From the NCBI GenBank assembly GCA_905233425.1, contig CAJOEC010000053.1, forward strand, positions 27,681 to 91,680: a DNA stretch of 64,000 bases, written 5' to 3'. Source of the stretch: an uncultured Prevotella sp. GTDB taxonomy: Bacteria > Bacteroidota > Bacteroidia > Bacteroidales > Bacteroidaceae. A program made the position numbers and the translations under genes. Positions 49,785 through 59,972 of this stretch are shown one piece after another; position 1 is the stretch's first letter, and every line of letters begins with the position of its first letter. Below the pieces are notes generated by a model, which was not told where the DNA came from, did no database searches, and saw nothing but the letters and a program-made list of their open reading frames with translations.

Positions 49785-50486
49785 ATGATTAAACTACGCG
49801 ACGTCAACAAAACCTATTTCGGGGCACAGCCGCTACACGTGCTGAAAGGCATCAACCTCGACATCGACGAGGGGGAGTTCGTCTCCATTATGGGCGCCTC
49901 AGGTTCGGGGAAGAGCACTCTGCTCAACATCCTCGGCATCCTCGACAACTACGACTCGGGACTCTACGAGCTGGCGGGGGTGAAAATATGGAACCTCTCT
50001 GAGCGCAAGGCTGCCGAGTACCGCAACCGTATGATCGGCTTCATCTTCCAGTCGTTCAACCTCATAAGCTTCAAGAACGCCGTGGAGAACGTCGAACTGC
50101 CACTGTTCTACCAAGGCGTCGGCCGCCGCAAGCGACACCAGTTGGCCCTGGAATACTTAGAGCGTCTCGGACTCTTGGACTGGGCCACCCACTACCCCAA
50201 CGAGCTTTCCGGCGGACAGCGCCAGCGCGTGGCCATCGCCCGCGCCCTCATCACCCGTCCGCAGATCATCCTCGCCGACGAGCCGACGGGCGCCCTCGAC
50301 TCGAAGACCAGCGTAGAGGTGATGCAGCTGCTGAAAACCCTCAACGCCGAGGAGAAGATCACCCAGATTATCGTCACCCACGACCCAGTGGTGGCCGAAC
50401 AGACCAATAGAATTATCAGAATAAAGGACGGCGTGATAGAAGCCCCACCCCCGACCCCTCCCTCGGGGGGGGAGGGGAGTAGATAG
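49785..50486 (+). CDS. ABC transporter ATP-binding protein (LolD/MacB type); last about 14 residues element-derived
   Basis: GASGSGKSTLLNILGILDNYDSG, LSGGQRQRVAIARALITRPQIILADEPTGALDSKT; C-terminus APPPTPPSGGEGSR. Confidence 0.95.
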   Translation: MIKLRDVNKTYFGAQPLHVLKGINLDIDEGEFVSIMGASGSGKSTLLNILGILDNYDSGLYELAGVKIWNLSERKAAEYRNRMIGFIFQSFNLISFKNAVENVELPLFYQGVGRRKRHQLALEYLERLGLLDWATHYPNELSGGQRQRVAIARALITRPQIILADEPTGALDSKTSVEVMQLLKTLNAEEKITQIIVTHDPVVAEQTNRIIRIKDGVIEAPPPTPPSGGEGSR

Positions 50487-50585
50487 TCCTGTAGGCTGAA
50501 AATCCGCTATGATAATTATGGAAAATATGAATAAGTTTAACTATATACTCCCCTCTCCTTTGCGAGAGGGGTTGGAGGTGAGGCT
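50441..50585. repeat. Palindromic C/G-rich element, copy 3 (ATPase C-terminus to 1 bp before permease ATG)
   Basis: AGCCCCACCCCCGACCCCTCCCTCGGGGGGGGAGGGGAGTA...TATACTCCCCTCTCCTTTGCGAGAGGGGTTGGAGGTGAGGCT. Confidence 0.85.
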
Positions 50586-51911
50586 ATGGAGTTATTGAAT
50601 GAGATATGGCAGACGGCGCGGCGTAACAAGCTGAGGACGACGCTTACGGGCTTCGCGGTGGCATGGGGCATCTTCATGCTCATCGTACTGCTCGGCGCGG
50701 GCAACGGCCTCATCAACGCGAACCTGAAGCAGAGCGACCGGTTCCTCTCGTCGTCGATGGTGGTGTACGGCGGTTGGACGTCGAAGCCCTACCAGGGTCT
50801 GAAGGAAGGGCGTGACATCCGACTGCACGACCGCGACATGGAGATCACGGCCACAGAGTTCCGGAAGAACGTCGACGAGGTGGGGGCGCAGTACAACACC
50901 AGCGCGACCATCAGCCTCGGTCAGCAGTACATCAGCGGTAGCATCAGCGGTGTCTATCCCAACCACATAAAGATCAACAAGGTGGAGATGCTCTACGGCC
51001 GCTTCATCAACGACATCGACATCCGCGAGAGCCGCAAAGTGCTCGTGCTCAGCAACAAACAGGCACAGGAACTGTTAGGCAAAGCCCCCCCTTCTGCCCC
51101 CGAGGGGGCTACAATAGCATCTGCCCGCAAAACTAATGAAGCCCCCTCGGGGGCCGTAGGGGGGGCTTTGATAGGCCGCTTCGTAAATGTCGGCTCACTG
51201 GCCTTCAAGGTGGTAGGCATCTATAAGGAGACAGAGAACGGGCGTGGCGACGTGTTCAGCGGCTACACGGCCATCAAGCGCATCTTCGGCGCGAACACCG
51301 ACGATGCCGGGCGCATAGAGTTCACCTTCCACGGACTGACCACAGAGAAGGCCAACGAGGACTTCGAGAAGGACTACCGCCACCGTCTGAACGCCGAGCA
51401 CCAGGCTCACCCCGACGACGAGGATGCCGTGTGGCTGTGGAACCGCTTCACGCAGAACATGCAGATGGAGCAGGGCATAGGCATCATCCGCACAGCCCTA
51501 TGGATAGTGGGTCTCTTCACCCTGCTAAGCGGCATCGTCGGCGTGTCGAACATCATGCTCATAACCGTCAAGGAACGCACCCATGAGTTCGGAATACGCA
51601 AGGCCATCGGCGCGAAGCCCTGGAGCATCCTGCGGCTGATTATCGTCGAGAGTATCATCATCACCACCATCTTCGGCTACATCGGAATGCTCCTCGGCAT
51701 CCTTGCCAACGAATACATGGACGCAACCATCGGCCACGAGACCATCGACACCGGACTGTTCAAGGCCACCATGTTCCTCGACCCCACCGTAGGCCTCGAC
51801 GTATGTATCGAGGCGACCATGGTGATGATCATCGCCGGCACCATCGCCGGACTCATCCCAGCCTACAAGGCCTCGCGCATCAGGCCCATAGAGGCGCTGA
51901 GGGCAGAGTGA
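50586..51911 (+). CDS. MacB-like ABC transporter permease with element-encoded insertion
   Basis: MELLNEIWQTARRNKLRTTLTGFAVAWGIFMLIVLLGAGNG...SGIVGVSNIMLITVKERTHEFGIRKAIGAKP. Confidence 0.93.
   Translation: MELLNEIWQTARRNKLRTTLTGFAVAWGIFMLIVLLGAGNGLINANLKQSDRFLSSSMVVYGGWTSKPYQGLKEGRDIRLHDRDMEITATEFRKNVDEVGAQYNTSATISLGQQYISGSISGVYPNHIKINKVEMLYGRFINDIDIRESRKVLVLSNKQAQELLGKAPPSAPEGATIASARKTNEAPSGAVGGALIGRFVNVGSLAFKVVGIYKETENGRGDVFSGYTAIKRIFGANTDDAGRIEFTFHGLTTEKANEDFEKDYRHRLNAEHQAHPDDEDAVWLWNRFTQNMQMEQGIGIIRTALWIVGLFTLLSGIVGVSNIMLITVKERTHEFGIRKAIGAKPWSILRLIIVESIIITTIFGYIGMLLGILANEYMDATIGHETIDTGLFKATMFLDPTVGLDVCIEATMVMIIAGTIAGLIPAYKASRIRPIEALRAE
51080..51170. repeat. Palindromic C/G-rich element, copy 4 (in frame in permease)
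   Basis: CAAAGCCCCCCCTTCTGCCCCCGAGGGGGCT...AGCCCCCTCGGGGGCCGTAGGGGGGGCTTTG; peptide [30 protein letters not shown]. Confidence 0.9.
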
Positions 51912-51914
51912 CAA

Positions 51915-52029
51915 AGCCCACCCAAGCCCTCCCAAAGGGAGGGATGTTCAATATGATATAGTTTATGAAGAAAAAGAATGACAACCAGGTAACTAAACAT
52001 CCCTCCCTTTGGGAGGGCTTGGGTGGGCT
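51915..52029. repeat. Palindromic C/G-rich element, copy 5 (supplies permease N-terminus)
   Basis: AGCCCACCCAAGCCCTCCCAAAGGGAGGGATG...CATCCCTCCCTTTGGGAGGGCTTGGGTGGGCT. Confidence 0.9.
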
Positions 52030-53278
52030 CCGGTTTATCGACTTAGATTCATACCGCGAGGTGCTCGACACCCTCACCCGCAACAAGAGCCGATCGTTCC
52101 TCACCGGTTTCGGCGTCTTCTGGGGCGTGTTCATGCTCGTGGCCCTCATGGGCGGCGGCAACGGACTGAAAGAGCTGCTCGAACAGAACTTCGCTGGCTT
52201 CGCCACCAACTCGGCAATGGTATGGGCACAGCCCACGAGCAAGCCCTACAAAGGCTTCCGCAAGGGCCGCTACTGGTACATGGACCACAAGGACGTGGAG
52301 CGCATCCGCCGGGCCGTCCCTGAACTCGACGTTGTCACGCCCATGCTCTTCAGCAACGGCGGCACAGCCTATTACGGCGACCGCAAGGCCACCGTCGGCG
52401 TCTCGGGTGCCATGCCTGAGTTCGCACGCATCAACCAGCCGAAGATGTACTACGGCCGCTATATCGACGATGCCGACATACGCGACCACCGCAAGGTGTG
52501 CGTCATCCAGAAGAAGACCTACAAGGAACTGTTCCCCGGCGGCGGAGACCCCTGCGGCAAGCGAATACGCATCGACAACATATACTACCAGATTGTCGGT
52601 GTCGACTACCAGATGGGCGAGGGCATCAACTTCAGCGGCGAGACCGGCACGGGTGTCGTCCTGCCCCTGACGTTCATGCAGCAGGCCTACAACCGTGGCA
52701 ATGCCGTCGACATGATTGCCGTCACGGGCAAGAAGGGAGTGGTGATGTCGACCCTCACCGACCGCATCCGCGAGACCGTAGCCCGCGCACACACCATCGA
52801 CCCGACAGACGAGCAGGGCGCAATGGTGTTCAACACCGAGGTGCTCTTCCAGTTGCTCGACAACCTGTTCAAGGGTGTCAACTTCCTGATATGGCTTGTC
52901 GGACTCGGCACGCTCTTCGCCGGAGCCATCGGCGTGTCGAACATCATGATGGTGACGGTGCGTGAACGTACCACAGAGATTGGCATACGCCGCGCCATAG
53001 GTGCCACGCCCCGCATGATCCTATCGCAGATCATCAGCGAGAGCATCGTCCTGACACTCGTCGCCGGCATGAGCGGCATACTCTTCGCCGTCCTCATCCT
53101 ACAGATGCTGGAGCTGGCAAACACCGAGGACGGCATCCTCGCCGCCCACTTCCAGGTGGGCTTCTGGACTGCCATCTTCTGCGCCCTCGTCATCGCCCTC
53201 ATGGGTGTCCTCGCCGGACTGGCCCCCGCCGCCCGCGCCATGAGCATAAAGCCCGTCGACGCGATGAGGGATGAATAA
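51965..53278 (+). CDS. MacB-like ABC transporter permease
   Basis: DLDSYREVLDTLTRNKSRSFLTGFGVFWGVFMLVALMGGGNGL...GAIGVSNIMMVTVRERTTEIGIRRAIGATP. Confidence 0.93.
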   Translation: MKKKNDNQVTKHPSLWEGLGGLRFIDLDSYREVLDTLTRNKSRSFLTGFGVFWGVFMLVALMGGGNGLKELLEQNFAGFATNSAMVWAQPTSKPYKGFRKGRYWYMDHKDVERIRRAVPELDVVTPMLFSNGGTAYYGDRKATVGVSGAMPEFARINQPKMYYGRYIDDADIRDHRKVCVIQKKTYKELFPGGGDPCGKRIRIDNIYYQIVGVDYQMGEGINFSGETGTGVVLPLTFMQQAYNRGNAVDMIAVTGKKGVVMSTLTDRIRETVARAHTIDPTDEQGAMVFNTEVLFQLLDNLFKGVNFLIWLVGLGTLFAGAIGVSNIMMVTVRERTTEIGIRRAIGATPRMILSQIISESIVLTLVAGMSGILFAVLILQMLELANTEDGILAAHFQVGFWTAIFCALVIALMGVLAGLAPAARAMSIKPVDAMRDE

Positions 53279-53346
53279 GACCCATAAGACCTATAAGACC
53301 CATAAGTCCCATAAGACTCATAAGACCTATAAGTCCCATAAGACCC
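53275..53346 (+). repeat. 9-bp tandem repeat ATAAGACCY x8
   Basis: ataagaccc ataagacct ataagaccc ataagtccc ataagactc ataagacct ataagtccc ataagaccc. Confidence 0.9.
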
Positions 53347-53354
53347 ATAATAAA

Positions 53355-54503
53355 ATGAAAAAGTACAGCAAACTTATCGTCGCCGCCATTATCGCCGCGA
53401 TTTTCATCGGAACATTCGTGTTCCTCTGGCAGAAGAGCCAGAAGAAGCCCGTCGTCTACTCGGAGCTTACCACCCAGGTGCAGGACATCCGCAAGACCAC
53501 CATCATCACCGGCAAGATTGAACCCCGCAACGAGGTGAACGTCAAGCCGCAGATCTCAGGCATCATCAGCGAACTGCTGAAGGAGCCAGGCCAGCACGTG
53601 CAGCAGGGCGAGGTCATCGCCAAGGTGAAGGTCATCCCCGACATGGGACAGCTGTCGGGCGCCGAGAGCCGCGTGCGCCTCGCCGACATCAACCTGCAGC
53701 AGGTGCAGACCGACTACAACCGTCAGAAGACGCTCCACGACCAGAAGGTGGTGAGCGACGAGGACTTCGAGAAGATTCGCCAGCAGCTGCAGCAGGCGCA
53801 GGAGGAGAAGGCTGCCGCCGTCGATGCCCTCCAGGTGGTGCGCGACGGTGTGTCGAAAGCCAACGCCTCGGCATCGTCCACCCTCATCCGCTCTACCATC
53901 AGCGGTATCATCCTCGACATCCCCGTCAAGGTCGGAAACTCCGTCATCAACGTCAATACGATGAACGACGGTACGACCATCGCCACCGTCGCCAACATGA
54001 ACGACCTCATCTTCCGCGGCAACATCGACGAGACGGAGGTAGGGCAGCTCGCCATCGGCGTCCCGTTGAAGATCTCCATCGGCGCCCTGCAGGACCTGCA
54101 GTTCGATGCCAGCTTGGAATATATCTCACCCAAGGCCACCGAGAGCAACGGCGCCAACCAGTTTGAGATCAAGGCCGCCGTGGTCCTCCCCAAGGTCGCG
54201 TCAGGCGGTTCTACCGCAGGAGCCACCCTCCGCTCAGGCTACAGCGCCAACGCCGAGATTGTCCTCAGCGAGGCCCAGCAGGTGCTCACCGTCCCCGAGA
54301 GTGCCATCGAGTTCAGCGGCGACAGCACCTTCGTCTACGTGCTGAAGGGCAAGGCCGACAAGCCCGAAGAGCAGCAGTACGACCGCGTCGCCGTGGAGAC
54401 AGGCCTCAGCGACGGCGTGAACATCGAGATAAAGAAGGGCCTCACCGCCAACCAGAAGGTGCGCGGCCCGCAAATCATCACCGACGAGAACGAAAACGAG
54501 TAA
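53355..54503 (+). CDS. Efflux periplasmic adaptor subunit (MacA-like)
   Basis: MKKYSKLIVAAIIAAIFIGTFVFLWQ...GKIEPRNEVNVKPQISGIISELLKEPGQHVQQGEVIAKV. Confidence 0.92.
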   Translation: MKKYSKLIVAAIIAAIFIGTFVFLWQKSQKKPVVYSELTTQVQDIRKTTIITGKIEPRNEVNVKPQISGIISELLKEPGQHVQQGEVIAKVKVIPDMGQLSGAESRVRLADINLQQVQTDYNRQKTLHDQKVVSDEDFEKIRQQLQQAQEEKAAAVDALQVVRDGVSKANASASSTLIRSTISGIILDIPVKVGNSVINVNTMNDGTTIATVANMNDLIFRGNIDETEVGQLAIGVPLKISIGALQDLQFDASLEYISPKATESNGANQFEIKAAVVLPKVASGGSTAGATLRSGYSANAEIVLSEAQQVLTVPESAIEFSGDSTFVYVLKGKADKPEEQQYDRVAVETGLSDGVNIEIKKGLTANQKVRGPQIITDENENE

Positions 54504-54506
54504 GCC

Positions 54507-55853
54507 ATGAAGAAAAACATCATAAGTCTTATAGGTCTTATAAGTCTTATAGGTCTTATAAGTCATATAATTAGTCCCATGACGGCAAGTGCCCAGCAAC
54601 CATGGAGCCTCCAGCGGTGCTGCGACTACGCCGTGAAGCACAACATCTCCATCCGCCAGCAGCAGAACCGCTGCGAACAGCAGGCCATCCAGCTCTCCAC
54701 CGCGAAGAACCAACGGCTCCCCGACCTCAGCGGCTCAGCCAGCCAGAATTTTTCCTTTGGCCGCGGTCTGACTGCCGAAAACACTTATACCAACACGAAC
54801 ACGAGCAGCACCAGCTTCTCCTTAGGCACCAGCGTCCCCCTGTTCACCGGCTTCCAGATTCCGAACAACATAAAGCTGAACCAGCTGAACCTCGAGGCCG
54901 CCACACAGGACCTTGAGAAGGCGAAGAACGACATACGCGTGCAGGTGGCCCAGCAGTATGTCCAGATTCTCTACGACATGGAACTGCTCGACGTCGCCCG
55001 CCGCCAGATCTCCATCGACTCCGCCCAGGTGGCCCGTCTACAGGCCCTCCTCAGCGTCGGCAAGACCAGCGAGGCCGAGGTAGCCCAACAGAAGGCCACC
55101 CTCGCCCAGAGCCAGCTCACCGTCACTCAGGCCGACAACAACCTCCACCTCGCCCTCCTCGCCCTCTCACAGCTCTTAGAGCTTGAGACACCGGAAGGCT
55201 TCACCATCAAGCGACCCGCCGTTCTCCCCTCCCTTGTTGGGGAAGAGTCGGCCCCCGACGCCATCTTCGCCGAAGCCATCACCTCACGTCCCGAGATTGC
55301 CGCCGAGAACATCCGTCTCCGCGCCACGGAGAACAGCCTCGCCATCGCCCGCGCCGGCTACTACCCCACCCTATCGTTCTCAGCAGGCCTCGGCACCAAC
55401 TACTACACCACCAGCGGTTTCACCTCCGACCCCTTCGGCAAACAGCTGAAGAACAACTTCAGCCAGTACCTCGGCTTCAACCTCAACATACCCATCTTCA
55501 ACCGTTTCCAGACGCGCAACAGCATCCGCTCGGCGAAGATTGACAGGCTGAACCAGCAGCTAACCCTCGACAACACGAAGAAAGCCCTCTACAAGGAGAT
55601 TCAGCAGGCGTGGTACAACACCGTCGCCGCCCAGCAGAAGGTGAAGAGCAGCGCCGAGGCCTGCCGCTCCAGCGAGACCGCCTTCCGCATGGTGCAGACG
55701 AAGTACGAGAATGGCAAGGCCACCATCACCGAGTTCAACGAGGCTAAGAACACCTACCTGAAGACAGAGAGCGACCTGACACAGGCTCGCTACGAGCATC
55801 TGTATCAGGTCGCACTCATCAAGTTCTATCGCGGCGAACCGTTGGTTTTCTAA
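54507..55853 (+). CDS. TolC family outer membrane protein
   Basis: [58 protein letters not shown]. Confidence 0.92.
   Translation: MKKNIISLIGLISLIGLISHIISPMTASAQQPWSLQRCCDYAVKHNISIRQQQNRCEQQAIQLSTAKNQRLPDLSGSASQNFSFGRGLTAENTYTNTNTSSTSFSLGTSVPLFTGFQIPNNIKLNQLNLEAATQDLEKAKNDIRVQVAQQYVQILYDMELLDVARRQISIDSAQVARLQALLSVGKTSEAEVAQQKATLAQSQLTVTQADNNLHLALLALSQLLELETPEGFTIKRPAVLPSLVGEESAPDAIFAEAITSRPEIAAENIRLRATENSLAIARAGYYPTLSFSAGLGTNYYTTSGFTSDPFGKQLKNNFSQYLGFNLNIPIFNRFQTRNSIRSAKIDRLNQQLTLDNTKKALYKEIQQAWYNTVAAQQKVKSSAEACRSSETAFRMVQTKYENGKATITEFNEAKNTYLKTESDLTQARYEHLYQVALIKFYRGEPLVF
54522..54566 (-). repeat. 9-bp tandem repeat, same family as 53275-53346 in opposite orientation
   Basis: aagtcttat aggtcttat aagtcttat aggtcttat aagtcatat (reverse complement ATAAGACCT etc.). 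Confidence 0.85.
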
Positions 55854-56680
55854 GTCATCCTTACGTTTATCCCCTCCTGTCGCAGGTACTGTTTCAGTAC
55901 GGGGATGGGAATCTCACCGAAATGGAACACGCTGGCGGCCAGTGCCGCGTCGGCGTGTCCTATGGTGAAGGCATCGCGGAAATGCTCTTTCGCCCCGGCC
56001 CCTCCGCTGGCAATGATGGGGATGGTAAGGTCTTCGGCCAACCGCGCCAATGCCTCGTTGGCATAGCCCTGCTTCACACCGTCGTGGTCCATCGACGTGA
56101 AGAGTATCTCTCCGGCACCCCGCTCCTGTGCCTCGTGCGCCCACTCGAACAGACCGCGCTCCACACGCTCGCGTCCGCCCTTCAAATAGCAGTACCAAGC
56201 CCCCCCTACGGCCCCCGAGGGGGCTTCTATAGTCTTTGGAGCTATTGTGCCCCCCTCGGGGGGCGAAGGGGGGGCCTCCATACGGGCGTCGATGGCCACC
56301 ACGCACACCTGCGATCCAAAACGCTTGGCAATCTCTTCTATCAGTTCCGGCCGGCGCAGAGCGGCACTATTGATGCTCACCTTGTCGGCCCCGGCATAGA
56401 GCATACGCTCCACGTCGGCAAGTTCGTTGATGCCTCCGCCCACGGTGAACGGAATGTTTATCTCTGTGGCCACGCGAGTCACCATGTCGGTGAACGTCTT
56501 GCGCTCCTCAAACGAGGCGGTGATGTCGAGGAACACCAGTTCGTCGGCCCCCTGCTCGCTGTACGCCTTGCCCAGTTCCACTGGGTCGCCGGCACTACGC
56601 AGACTCACGAAATTGACACCCTTGACAGTCTCGCCGTTCTTCACGTCGAGGCAAGGGATGATACGCTTTGCTAAGTTCAT
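55850..56680 (-). CDS. hisF: Imidazole glycerol phosphate synthase subunit HisF with element-encoded insertion
   Basis: [40 protein letters not shown]; insertion [28 protein letters not shown] after VVAIDARM. Confidence 0.96.
   Translation of the reverse strand: MNLAKRIIPCLDVKNGETVKGVNFVSLRSAGDPVELGKAYSEQGADELVFLDITASFEERKTFTDMVTRVATEINIPFTVGGGINELADVERMLYAGADKVSINSAALRRPELIEEIAKRFGSQVCVVAIDARMEAPPSPPEGGTIAPKTIEAPSGAVGGAWYCYLKGGRERVERGLFEWAHEAQERGAGEILFTSMDHDGVKQGYANEALARLAEDLTIPIIASGGAGAKEHFRDAFTIGHADAALAASVFHFGEIPIPVLKQYLRQEGINVRMT
56195..56278. repeat. Palindromic C/G-rich element, copy 6 (in frame in hisF)
   Basis: CCAAGCCCCCCCTACGGCCCCCGAGGGGGCTTCTATAG...CCCCCCTCGGGGGGCGAAGGGGGGGCCTCC. 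Confidence 0.9.
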
Positions 56681-56696
56681 AGTCCTGTAATTGCTG

Positions 56697-59600
56697 TTAT
56701 CTCACTACGATTTTCTTTCCACCAACGATGTAGATGCCTTCGGGCAGTCCGTCGAGCGAATACTGCATACCGCCTTCACCTGTTCCGGCGCGTTTCACCA
56801 AGCGTCCGTCGACAGAATAGATGTTCCCGTCGGTAGCTGAATGCGAATGGCTTGTTTCGTATGCCACGATACCGTCGACGATGGCTGGCAGCTCGTTGTT
56901 GTTGGTCTGTCCGTAGACATTGGTCTGGTAGAATTTCACCTTGTAGGGCCATTGCTCGGCAGTACTCTCACCGTCCCAGCTGAGCCAGTTGCGGGTCCAG
57001 TAGGACTGGGGGGCGCCGCTCACCACAAACCACAAGTATGAGCAGTTTGCGGGGCAGTCGAAGGCCACTATCTGCTCAGGCTCTGAGTATGTCGCCGTGG
57101 CGATGTCGCCATAGACGCGTGTGCCGTCCTTCTGCATTGCCACGAAGCCCAGCTTCCATCCTGCCCGTGTCTTGTTATAGGTGGTGTAGCCGCTCTTTCC
57201 TGCCTCGCCAACCAGTTCGGCATAGACGGTCTTGCCGCCCGATGGCACATTAAGACGGATGGCATTGTTGCCGAAGTTCTCGATGCAGTTGGCTGCCGTC
57301 GGCGAGAAGAACCCCTCGCTGTCCTTGGTGAGGACAGTCTGTGTGCGCTTGCCTATGCTGCCCTTGCCTCGGTCGCGTATGGGGTCGAGGTCGAAGGTGG
57401 TCATCCTTGCGCCATACTCCCACATCTCATCGTTCAGCTGGTCGAGCTTCTCCGAGGTTGTGCCGGTCATGGTGAGCCTCATGTAGGTCTGCAGAGGGTC
57501 TTCAGGACTCTTGCACTCGTTCCACATCCGTCCGATGAAGTCCATGCCGTGTTGGTGGCAGAAGTAGTCCTGTATGAAATAGTTGTTATAGCGCAGGTCT
57601 ACGCAGAGCGGATGGCGGTGAAGACCGTTGATGGTGTTCGTGAACCACTCGTTGTTGAACTGCATCTGCGGGTAGTACTTGTATGCCTGCCACTGTGCGC
57701 ACATCTCCCAGAACACGTTCAGCGTCGACGTTCCCCAGTTGTACATCCATCCGTTCTGGTCGTTGTTGTCGCAGTGGGTCTGGTACTGGAAGCAGTGGCC
57801 GATCTCGTGTGCCACGGTCTGCCCGTCGCGTGAGGTGTAGGCCCATCGTGAGAGTGTCAGCAGACCAATCTTGTCGTCGATGCCGCTGCCGCTTGCCTCC
57901 CACTCGTCGGTGTAGCGCAGACGGATGATCATCTTGTATGTGTCGGTCTTCGACTTGCCCTGGTTGGTAGTGATGAATCTCAGGCTGTCGGCATAGAACT
58001 CGAAGATCTTGTCGGCGTTGTCGAGGATGTTCTCCACGGCGGGCGGTGTCTGTGTGCCGTAGCCGGCCTCCCAGAACAGAATCCAGTGTTTCGACTGTAG
58101 CGACCGCTCGTAGCACCACTGGCTCGTGCTGTTCTTCAGCTGTTCGTCGGTGCCGCAGGCGTTGGTGCTACAGTATATTTTCTTGTCCACGGCTGAGATA
58201 CGTATGTTCAGCGAGTTTACGGCCGCCGTGAGCTTCGCCTTCGTCAGCGTGTAATCCACCATCTGATTGCGTGCCGTCTCGATGGCTGTCAGCAGGTTTG
58301 CCAGTGCTGCGGCCTTGCTTTCCACGCCTTCCCACCATCCAACAACCTTCACAGCATAGTCGATACGTGCCTTTAGAGCGGTGTAGAGAGCCAGTGAGGC
58401 CTCTCCCTGACTGATAGCGTCGAGCAGCGCAGCCTGTGCCGCCTTCAAGGCATCCATGTCGTAAGTCTTGTTGCCCTCGCCGTCGGTGCCCGTCCCTTGC
58501 AGAGCCGCCGTGGCGTTGTCGATGGCTGCGGAGAGCGTGGCGGCCACGTCCTGCTGTATGCCCTTGGCCAGAATGTCGTTGGCCTTGTCAACGAGCTTTT
58601 GCAGTTCGCTGGCATAGTCGGCCTGTGTCACACGCCCCACATATTGCAGGATGAAGTTGTCGACACAGAGGTAGTTACCCGTAGCGTTCACGGCATCCAG
58701 GCCTATCTCCACGTCGCTCTTCTCGTCGACCACAGCGAAGTCCAGCGTGTATTCTTTCATCGCCATCACCTCGGTCTTGGTAGTTGTTCCGGCGAAGAGG
58801 AAAGCCCCTGTCTGCTCCAATCCTTTGTTCGTGGTGCTGTTTGTGCCGGTCTGCTGTATGTGCAGCGCCGATGCGGTCAGGCGATAGCGACCTTGTGGCA
58901 GACGTTTCAGCGTCTGCGTCACCGATGCGTCGCCGATATGCTGGCCTATGCTCACCCACGACTCCACATAGTAGGTTCCCTTCTTCTTGCTGAACACCGA
59001 GTTGTTCTGCGTGTTCATGTTGTGCACCGTCCAGCCCGTTGTGCCATTGGTCTCAAACGACGGGTTCTGTATCAGACTGGTGCGGTCGAGGGGGTTCTCG
59101 TCGGAAGCATTGTCCAAGCGGTAGTTCTCCATGGCCTCGTTAAGCGAGTAGACAGCCTCCAGCACCTCCGGCATCGTGGCGTCGGCGTTGTCGCATACGG
59201 CCTGGGCAGCGTCGATGACAGCTTTCAGCGCTTCCGCCCCCTTCCCTTCGCCATCGCCATAGAGGCTGTTGGCCGAGCGCAGGGTGCTGAGGAGCTTGAT
59301 CTTGCTAACAGTCATGTCCTGGCCCATAATCTGCACATAGTCTATGAGCAGACAGGCGGAGTTCGCGCTCCCCCCTGCGGCAGCTTTGTAGCCTATCTGC
59401 AGTTTTCCCGTTGTCTGCCTGGCAAGTGTGAACGTTATCTGGTCTATCTGCCAGTCCTTCGCCTTATAGGTGGCCAGCGAGGAGCTTACGGTGGTGCCGC
59501 TGTTGGGAATCCACGCCAACTGCGAGACGCCGCCCGTGGCATTCTTGCCATTGTAGGTTGGCACGTTGATGGTATAGGTGCCGGCGGGCAGGGTGACAGT

Positions 59601-59951
59601 CTGGTAATAGCAGAAGGTCTGCTCCCATCCTGTTGAGAGAGCCAATGCGCCGCCGCCCTCGCCGTCGTAGCCCGTGGCGGGCACTGTGGCGCTGTTGAAC
59701 GTGCCCTTGAAGCCAAACTCGTAGACACCCGTCACGGTGTAGTCGGCACTCAGGTTGGCAGTCCAGCCGTCAATCTCCTTTATCTCCTGCGCCACCTTTG
59801 CGGTGCTGGAAGCAGGATAGTCGAAATCGCTGTCGAAGCCATAGTTATTCAGGAAATACTTCGTAACGTCGGACTGTGCTGCCGAAGGAACGGTGAAGGC
59901 GACGGCCATGAGAGCCGTTGCAAAGACTTTAAGCGTATTCATATATCTCAT
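56697..59951 (-). CDS. Large secreted zinc metalloprotease-like protein with C-terminal sorting-type domain
   Basis: Signal peptide; [16 protein letters not shown] (HExxH) with downstream [11 protein letters not shown]-terminus [37 protein letters not shown]. Confidence 0.85.
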   Translation of the reverse strand: MRYMNTLKVFATALMAVAFTVPSAAQSDVTKYFLNNYGFDSDFDYPASSTAKVAQEIKEIDGWTANLSADYTVTGVYEFGFKGTFNSATVPATGYDGEGGGALALSTGWEQTFCYYQTVTLPAGTYTINVPTYNGKNATGGVSQLAWIPNSGTTVSSSLATYKAKDWQIDQITFTLARQTTGKLQIGYKAAAGGSANSACLLIDYVQIMGQDMTVSKIKLLSTLRSANSLYGDGEGKGAEALKAVIDAAQAVCDNADATMPEVLEAVYSLNEAMENYRLDNASDENPLDRTSLIQNPSFETNGTTGWTVHNMNTQNNSVFSKKKGTYYVESWVSIGQHIGDASVTQTLKRLPQGRYRLTASALHIQQTGTNSTTNKGLEQTGAFLFAGTTTKTEVMAMKEYTLDFAVVDEKSDVEIGLDAVNATGNYLCVDNFILQYVGRVTQADYASELQKLVDKANDILAKGIQQDVAATLSAAIDNATAALQGTGTDGEGNKTYDMDALKAAQAALLDAISQGEASLALYTALKARIDYAVKVVGWWEGVESKAAALANLLTAIETARNQMVDYTLTKAKLTAAVNSLNIRISAVDKKIYCSTNACGTDEQLKNSTSQWCYERSLQSKHWILFWEAGYGTQTPPAVENILDNADKIFEFYADSLRFITTNQGKSKTDTYKMIIRLRYTDEWEASGSGIDDKIGLLTLSRWAYTSRDGQTVAHEIGHCFQYQTHCDNNDQNGWMYNWGTSTLNVFWEMCAQWQAYKYYPQMQFNNEWFTNTINGLHRHPLCVDLRYNNYFIQDYFCHQHGMDFIGRMWNECKSPEDPLQTYMRLTMTGTTSEKLDQLNDEMWEYGARMTTFDLDPIRDRGKGSIGKRTQTVLTKDSEGFFSPTAANCIENFGNNAIRLNVPSGGKTVYAELVGEAGKSGYTTYNKTRAGWKLGFVAMQKDGTRVYGDIATATYSEPEQIVAFDCPANCSYLWFVVSGAPQSYWTRNWLSWDGESTAEQWPYKVKFYQTNVYGQTNNNELPAIVDGIVAYETSHSHSATDGNIYSVDGRLVKRAGTGEGGMQYSLDGLPEGIYIVGGKKIVVR

Positions 59952-59972
59952 TTAAGATTAACAGTTTACGAA

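Noticed and set aside
53271-53354. N-terminal extension MNKTHKTYKTHKSHKTHK of the efflux adaptor as a real domain
   Set aside because: It is the translation of a 9-bp tandem repeat; the ATG at 53355 followed by a normal membrane anchor is the better start
58497-59636. 379-aa plus-strand ORF opposite the metalloprotease
   Set aside because: Shadow ORF in high-GC coding DNA; His/Val/Arg-rich with no recognisable domain, and the minus strand encodes a coherent secreted protein
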